Source: an uncultured Butyricicoccus sp.
GTDB taxonomy: Bacteria > Bacillota > Clostridia > Oscillospirales > Butyricicoccaceae
Assembly (NCBI GenBank): GCA_947575935.1
Contig: CANPPM010000103.1
Coordinates: 1-9,167 of the forward strand
Reading direction: 5' to 3'
DNA: 9,167 nt
Below the pieces are notes generated by a model. The model made no database searches. It saw only the letters and a list, made by a program, of their open reading frames with translations, and was not told the DNA's origin. Each line of letters starts with the position of its first letter. Position 1 is the stretch's first letter. This document shows, piece by piece, positions 4,548-9,167 of the stretch. The position numbers and the translations under genes were made by a program.

Positions 4548-5051
4548 GTGGGAGAAGCAATCTATCAATCGTTTGTGACCTTCAACTGGTGGGGGCTTTG
4601 CGTGACGATCTGCAATCTTCTGATTACATTTTTGATCGTTCGCAAGTTCCTGTTTGGGCCGATTAATAAAATGCTCGAAGCGCGGGAAAACGAAGTGCGG
4701 GAGCTGTATGCAACTGCGGAAGCGGACCGTACTGCTGCCGAAACGATGAAGCGGGATTACAGCGCTTCCATTGCCAATGCCAAGGAAGAAGCGGCGCAGA
4801 TCACTGCAAACGCAACTAAGCGAGCCGCCGCTCGTTCGGAAGAAATCCTTGCGGATGCCAGCCGCCAGGCTTCTGACTTGATGCGGAAAGCAGAGGAGAG
4901 CATTGAACTGGAAAAGAAAAAGACGCTCAACGAGATTAAGGATGAAATTGCCGGGCTTTCGGTTATGATCGCCTCTAAGGTCGTCGAGAAAGAGATTGAC
5001 GAGGCGGATCACAAGCGGATGATCGAAGATTTTATCAGCAAGGTAGGGTGA
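4548..5051 (+). CDS. atpF: F1Fo ATP synthase subunit b
   Basis: Subunit b (167 residues) forms the peripheral stalk that holds the alpha/beta head still against the rotor. A single N-terminal membrane helix spans about residues 14-36 (WWGLCVTICNLLITFLIV). The family-typical KFLFGPINKMLEARE joint comes next, and then a long charged, alanine-rich coiled coil of about 110 residues with many E-A-A-K-type heptads. The C-terminal part (from about IAGLSVMIASKVVEKEID) binds the delta subunit. The GTG start follows AAGGAGGG (4533-4540) by seven bases. Only one b-type gene is present, so the stalk is a homodimer. It ends four bases before atpH. Confidence 0.97.
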   Translation: MGEAIYQSFVTFNWWGLCVTICNLLITFLIVRKFLFGPINKMLEARENEVRELYATAEADRTAAETMKRDYSASIANAKEEAAQITANATKRAAARSEEILADASRQASDLMRKAEESIELEKKKTLNEIKDEIAGLSVMIASKVVEKEIDEADHKRMIEDFISKVG

Positions 5052-5055
5052 GTGT

Positions 5056-5598
5056 GTGGCATCAATCGTAAGTGAGCGCTACGCGCTAAGCCTTTATGAG
5101 GTCGCGAAGGACTGTGGGCAGGCTGAAGCTTTTTACAAAGAGCTTTCGCAGGCAACAAAGATATTTGAAGAATATCCGGAATATCTGAAGCTGCTGACTA
5201 CGCCCAGCATTCCGCTGCCAGAAAAGCAGACGACACTTCGCAAGGTGTTTGAGGGAAAAGCGCATGAATATGTGCTGAATTTCCTACTGCTGCTGACTGA
5301 AAAACGTCGGATCGGCCTTATTTCTGAGATTTGTAAGGCATATCGTGACCAGTATTATTTTGAGGAGGGGATTGCCGAGGTCGTTGCGGTTACTGCAGCG
5401 CCGATGGATGAGGCCCTTCAAAACAAGTTGCGTGAGAAGATGTGTGCCGTAACCCGAAAAAAAGTCATTCTCAAAAATGAGGTTGATCCCAAGCTTATCG
5501 GCGGCATTGTAGTACGGATTGATAACCGTCAGGTTGACACTTCGGTTAAGACCCGTCTTGCTGAAATTGCGCAGCAGATGAATCATATTATCGCGTAG
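5056..5598 (+). CDS. atpH: F1Fo ATP synthase subunit delta (OSCP)
   Basis: This 180-residue protein sits at the top of the alpha/beta head and ties it to the b stalk. The N-terminal six-helix domain begins with ERYALSLYEVAKD, the usual RYA-AL-E-A pattern. The middle LLLLTEKRRIGLISEICKAY is the family signature before the C-terminal domain. The end, IGGIVVRIDNRQVDTSV followed by a helix, matches the family's GG-x-V-x-I-x-D-x-x-x-D-x-S-V pattern. The GTG start is used; AGGTAGGG (5041-5048), inside the end of atpF, is its ribosome binding site, so translation is probably coupled to atpF. Length is normal. Confidence 0.96.
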   Translation: MASIVSERYALSLYEVAKDCGQAEAFYKELSQATKIFEEYPEYLKLLTTPSIPLPEKQTTLRKVFEGKAHEYVLNFLLLLTEKRRIGLISEICKAYRDQYYFEEGIAEVVAVTAAPMDEALQNKLREKMCAVTRKKVILKNEVDPKLIGGIVVRIDNRQVDTSVKTRLAEIAQQMNHIIA

Positions 5599-5615
5599 GA
5601 AGCAGGTGATCTTTA

Positions 5616-7139
5616 GTGGAATTACGCCCCGAAGAAATTAGTAACATCATCAAGCAGCAGATCACCAATTACCAGAGCCAGATTAAGCTGACCAACGTCG
5701 GTACGGTCGTGTCAGTTGGCGATGGCATCTGTCACATCCATGGTCTTGAAGAGTGCATGGCAAGTGAGCTGCTGGAATTTGAAGGTGGGGTTCATGGCAT
5801 GGCGCAGAACCTGGAAGAGGATCTCGTCGGTGCTGTTCTGCTGGGTTCGGATCAGAATATCCGTGAGGGCGATACCGTTAAGCGGACTGGACGTATCGTG
5901 TCCGTGCCGGTTGGCGAAGCCTTGCTTGGCCGTGTGGTCGATGCGCTAGGAGCACCGATTGACGGTAAGGGCCCAGTCAAAACCAGTGAAACCCGCCCCA
6001 TTGAAATGCCCGCGCCCGGCATCATTGAGCGCACCCCTGTTAATGTCCCGCTGCAGACTGGTATTAAGGCGATTGACTCTATGATTCCGATCGGCCGTGG
6101 CCAGCGTGAGCTTATTATTGGCGACCGCCAGACTGGTAAGACTGCTATTGGGCTTGATACGATTATCAATCAGAAGGGGACAGGCGTTATTTGCATTTAT
6201 GTCGCGATTGGGCAGAAGCGTTCAACCGTGGCGCAGGTTGCCGAGACTCTGACTGCAAACGGCGCCATGGATTATACAATTATTGTATCTGCGACCGCTT
6301 CAGAATCGGCTCCGCTGCAGTATATTGCGCCCTATTCAGGCTGCACGATCGGCGAGTTTTTTATGCACAAGGGTAAGGATGTGCTGGTTATTTATGATGA
6401 CCTGTCCAAGCACGCTGTGGCTTATCGCGCACTTTCCCTGCTGTTGCATCGTCCGCCCGGACGTGAGGCATACCCAGGCGACGTATTCTATCTGCATTCC
6501 CGTCTGCTTGAGCGTGCGGCGAATATCAAAGATGGAGGCAGTCTGACTGCATTGCCAATTATTGAGACTCAGGCAGGTGACGTTTCAGCCTATATTCCGA
6601 CCAACGTGATTTCAATCACAGATGGGCAGATTTTTTTGGAGACGGAGCTTTTTAATTCAGGCATTCGTCCGGCGGTGAATCCGGGTATTTCGGTTTCACG
6701 CGTTGGCGGCAACGCCCAGATTAAGGCAATGAAAAAAGTTTCTGGTACGCTGAAGCTGGCATATTCCCAGTATCGTGAGCTGCAGGCATTCTCGCAGTTT
6801 GGCTCCGACCTGGATGCGGATACCAAAGCTCGTCTGGAGCAGGGTGAACGCATTGTTGAAGTGTTGAAGCAGCCGCAGAATAGCCCTATTCCTGTTGAAA
6901 AGCAAGTTGTCATTATCTATGCCGTTGTCAATAAGATGTTAATGGGTGTGCCGGTTGAAAAGATTGGCCAGTTCCAAGACCGTTTGTTTGAATATCTGGA
7001 AGCGAACAACAGCGAAATCTTGGCTTCTATTCGTGAAACCAAGACGATTGATGCAGTTGGCGAGACTCTGCCTGCTGCGATTGAGGCGTTTAAGTCGAGC
7101 TTCCTCTCCGAGCTGTATTTAACAACAGGTTCGGAATAG
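5616..7139 (+). CDS. atpA: F1Fo ATP synthase subunit alpha
   Basis: This 507-residue subunit alternates with beta in the hexameric head. It binds nucleotide without hydrolysing it and supplies the arginine finger to the neighbouring beta site. The N-terminal beta-barrel domain covers about residues 25-95. Walker A is GDRQTGKT at 169-176, with the alpha-type Gln172. The Walker B strand is VLVIYDD, with Asp261. The arginine finger is Arg362 in the SVSRVGG motif. The C-terminal helical domain follows and includes LKLAYSQYRELQAFSQFGSDLD. The GTG start is preceded by AGGTGAT (5604-5610), a good match to the end of the anti-Shine-Dalgarno pairing region. No frameshift is seen; length is as in other bacteria. 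Confidence 0.98.
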   Translation: MELRPEEISNIIKQQITNYQSQIKLTNVGTVVSVGDGICHIHGLEECMASELLEFEGGVHGMAQNLEEDLVGAVLLGSDQNIREGDTVKRTGRIVSVPVGEALLGRVVDALGAPIDGKGPVKTSETRPIEMPAPGIIERTPVNVPLQTGIKAIDSMIPIGRGQRELIIGDRQTGKTAIGLDTIINQKGTGVICIYVAIGQKRSTVAQVAETLTANGAMDYTIIVSATASESAPLQYIAPYSGCTIGEFFMHKGKDVLVIYDDLSKHAVAYRALSLLLHRPPGREAYPGDVFYLHSRLLERAANIKDGGSLTALPIIETQAGDVSAYIPTNVISITDGQIFLETELFNSGIRPAVNPGISVSRVGGNAQIKAMKKVSGTLKLAYSQYRELQAFSQFGSDLDADTKARLEQGERIVEVLKQPQNSPIPVEKQVVIIYAVVNKMLMGVPVEKIGQFQDRLFEYLEANNSEILASIRETKTIDAVGETLPAAIEAFKSSFLSELYLTTGSE

Positions 7140-7151
7140 AGGGGGTAAGCT

Positions 7152-8012
7152 ATGTCTTCCGGCAATATGAAAGACATTAAGCGCCGCATTAAAAGCGTCC
7201 AGTCCACGATGCAGATTACCAAAGCAATGGAGCTGGTTGCTTCCTCCAAGCTGCGCCGTGCTAAGGAGCGGGTACAGCAGTCCCGTCCTTATTTTAATGC
7301 GATTTACGATACGATTACGCGTATTTCTGCGCAGTCCCGTGAGAACTCAGTTTATGGCTGCCATGCAGTGGTCAAAAACAGTTTATTTATTGTAATTGCA
7401 GGTGACCGGGGATTGGCAGGCGGTTTTAATTCTAATATTTTAAAGCTTGCTACTGCACAGATGGAGGGCAAAAATGTTAAGGTGCTGACGGTCGGCAAAA
7501 AGTCGCAGGAGTTTTTTGCCAAACGCGGCTATGTATCAGTCGGCGATTATCCAGGTCTTGCAGAGACGCTCCGCATTGCGGAGACGCATGAGATTGTGGA
7601 TCAGTTCCTTGAAATGTATCGCAAACAGGAAATCGACGAGATTTTCCTGTGCTATACGGAATTTGTTTCCCCGCTGACGCAGGAGGCACGCTGCATTCAG
7701 CTACTGCCTTCTGACTTCAAAAAAACGGGAGAAGAAACTGCGAAAAGACCTGCTGCGACCGAGTATGATCCTTCTCCGGAGGCGGTTTTTGAATCGATCA
7801 TTCCGGAATATCTGTACGGTGTGCTGTATGGTGCAGTTGTCGAATCTTATGCTTCAGAGCAGTCGGCACGGCGCATGGCAATGGAATCGGCTTCGGATAA
7901 TGCGGGCGAGATGATTGAGGATCTGAATTTGTCCTATAACCGTGCCCGTCAAGCGGCGATTACCCAGGAAATTACGGAGATTGTCGCAGGCAGCGGCCAA
8001 GTAGGCAGTTAA
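7152..8012 (+). CDS. atpG: F1Fo ATP synthase subunit gamma
   Basis: The gamma subunit (286 residues) is the central shaft that couples c-ring rotation to catalysis. The N-terminal helix is typical: MKDIKRRIKSVQSTMQITKAMELVASSKLRRA (abridged pattern: DIK-R-I-SV-T-QITKAM-LVA-SKL). The middle Rossmann-like domain includes IVIAGDRGLAGGFN. The C-terminal helix from about residue 235 carries the family signature with MESASDNA and NRARQAAITQEITEIV. The ATG follows AGAGGGGGT (7138-7146), which starts at the atpA stop codon, so the two genes are closely coupled. The 12-base gap to atpA and 24-base gap to atpD fit one operon. Confidence 0.98.
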   Translation: MSSGNMKDIKRRIKSVQSTMQITKAMELVASSKLRRAKERVQQSRPYFNAIYDTITRISAQSRENSVYGCHAVVKNSLFIVIAGDRGLAGGFNSNILKLATAQMEGKNVKVLTVGKKSQEFFAKRGYVSVGDYPGLAETLRIAETHEIVDQFLEMYRKQEIDEIFLCYTEFVSPLTQEARCIQLLPSDFKKTGEETAKRPAATEYDPSPEAVFESIIPEYLYGVLYGAVVESYASEQSARRMAMESASDNAGEMIEDLNLSYNRARQAAITQEITEIVAGSGQVGS

Positions 8013-8036
8013 CAATGTAGTTAGGAGTATATGCCA

Positions 8037-9167
8037 ATGAGTGAGCAGAATATCGGCACCGTTGTCCAAATCATTGGACCGGTGCTGGACATTAAATTTC
8101 CGGCGGAAACGCTGCCCAAGCTCCTCAACGCGATCACCATCACCGATGAGACGCAGAATCGTACTGTAACAGTAGAGGTTGCGCAGCACATCGGTCAGGA
8201 TCCCGTTAGATGCATCTCGATGCAGTCAACCGTCGGGTTGGTTCGCGGTATGAAGGCAGTGGATACCGGTGCGGCAATCAGTGTGCCGGTTGGGCACGAA
8301 AATCTTGGACGTATTTTTAACCTGCTCGGCGAGCCGGTTGATAATAAGCCTCCCAAGAAGACGAAGGAGCGTTGGCCGATTCACCGTCCCGCACCTTCTT
8401 ATGAGGATCAGCAGTCAACGACGGAGATCCTTGAGACAGGTATCAAGGTTGTTGACCTGATTGCACCGTATGCCAAAGGCGGTAAGGTTGGTTTGTTTGG
8501 TGGTGCAGGTGTCGGCAAGACGGTTATCATCATGGAGCTGATCAATAACATCGCGAAAGAGCACGGTGGCATTTCGGTTTTTACCGGTGTCGGCGAACGC
8601 ACCCGTGAAGGCAATGACCTTTACAATGAAATGCAGGAATCTGGCGTTATCGATAAGACTGTATTGGTATACGGCCAGATGAATGAGCCGCCCGGAGCTC
8701 GTATGCGGGTTGGTTTGTCAGGCCTGACCATGGCGGAATATTTCCGCGATGAGGAAGGCCAGGATGTGCTGTTGTTCATCGATAATATTTTCCGCTTTAC
8801 ACAGGCGGGTTCAGAGGTTTCGGCATTGCTTGGCCGTATGCCATCAGCGGTTGGTTATCAGCCGACGCTGGCGACTGAAATGGGCGCTCTGCAGGAACGA
8901 ATTACCTCAACTAAGAAGGGCTCGATTACATCAATTCAGGCAGTTTATGTGCCTGCGGATGACTTGACCGATCCTGCGCCAGCAACGACTTTTGCACATT
9001 TGGATGCAACCACAACGCTGTCGCGTGAAATTGCGTCGATGGGTATTTATCCAGCGGTGGATCCCCTGGACTCAACCTCGCGCATCCTGACCAAGGATAT
9101 TGTTGGTGAAGAGCACTATGAGACCGCACGTGCGGTGCAGTCTATTCTGCAGCGTTATAAAGAGCTG
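8037..9167 (+). CDS. atpD: F1Fo ATP synthase subunit beta, 3' end missing
   Basis: The catalytic subunit is seen for 377 residues before the window ends; about 90 more are expected. Walker A is GGAGVGKT at 155-162. The catalytic block GERTREGND has Glu187 (general base), Arg188 and Glu191. Walker B is LLFIDN with Asp249. The conserved SALLGRMPSAVGYQPTLA follows, and GEEHYETAR plus the helix ending in YKEL close the window just before the DELSEED lever. I choose ATG 8037 over ATG 8031: AGGAG at 8023-8027 is nine bases from 8037 but only three from 8031. The frame is open throughout with no stop in the window. atpC (epsilon) should follow outside it. Confidence 0.97.
   Translation, partial: MSEQNIGTVVQIIGPVLDIKFPAETLPKLLNAITITDETQNRTVTVEVAQHIGQDPVRCISMQSTVGLVRGMKAVDTGAAISVPVGHENLGRIFNLLGEPVDNKPPKKTKERWPIHRPAPSYEDQQSTTEILETGIKVVDLIAPYAKGGKVGLFGGAGVGKTVIIMELINNIAKEHGGISVFTGVGERTREGNDLYNEMQESGVIDKTVLVYGQMNEPPGARMRVGLSGLTMAEYFRDEEGQDVLLFIDNIFRFTQAGSEVSALLGRMPSAVGYQPTLATEMGALQERITSTKKGSITSIQAVYVPADDLTDPAPATTFAHLDATTTLSREIASMGIYPAVDPLDSTSRILTKDIVGEEHYETARAVQSILQRYKEL

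Noticed and set aside
4221..5012. Long 263-codon open frame on the minus strand across atpE and atpF
   Set aside because: It is antisense to two well-conserved genes, rich in Cys, His and Arg as expected of a shadow frame, and has no start signal.
8031..8036. ATG at 8031 as the atpD start
   Set aside because: AGGAG is only three bases away, too close; ATG 8037 has a nine-base spacing and gives a normal beta N-terminus.

Overview
This window comes from a low-to-mid GC Firmicute, most likely a Clostridia member. A gut-type Oscillospirales relative would fit, but that is inferred from gene style and not proven. Three things support it: strong AAGGAGG-type ribosome binding sites, the Gram-positive atpZ-atpI-atpBEFHAGD gene order, and a small clostridial-type P-loop protein next to the operon. 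All genes read on the + strand.

Left part (1-2584). The window opens in the 3' end of a type III pantothenate kinase gene (coaX). A 397-base gap without a convincing gene follows; it contains several perfect hairpins. Next is an exported penicillin-binding D-alanyl-D-alanine carboxypeptidase of peptidase family S11 (609-1748). A second long gap (1749-2114) holds nested inverted repeats and a weak promoter. A 136-residue stand-alone P-loop protein of unknown function (2115-2525) comes after it and is closed by a clear intrinsic terminator.

Right part (2585-9167). An extended -10 promoter (TGTTATAAT, 2667-2675) is placed to drive the F1Fo ATP synthase operon. The order is atpZ (TTG start), atpI, atpB (a), atpE (c), atpF (b), atpH (delta), atpA (alpha), atpG (gamma) and atpD (beta, cut by the window end just before the DELSEED region). 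Epsilon (atpC) is presumably beyond the right edge. AtpZ and AtpI are small membrane proteins linked to Mg2+/Ca2+ uptake and rotor assembly. The a, b and c subunits form the membrane motor, and the alpha, beta, gamma and delta subunits form the catalytic head, its shaft and its stator link.

The most informative point is the c subunit. Its ion site pairs Glu62-Ser63-Thr64 with a second carboxylate, Glu29, where classical Na+ rotors have Gln. This matches the two-carboxylate motif described for the Fusobacterium nucleatum rotor, so the enzyme is probably Na+-coupled. Also worth checking are a possible 40-codon ORF that exactly fills the atpI-atpB gap with GTGA overlaps at both ends, a hairpin over the atpF ribosome binding site, and structured gaps upstream of the carboxypeptidase and P-loop genes. 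I see no mobile elements, CRISPR arrays, tRNA or rRNA genes.
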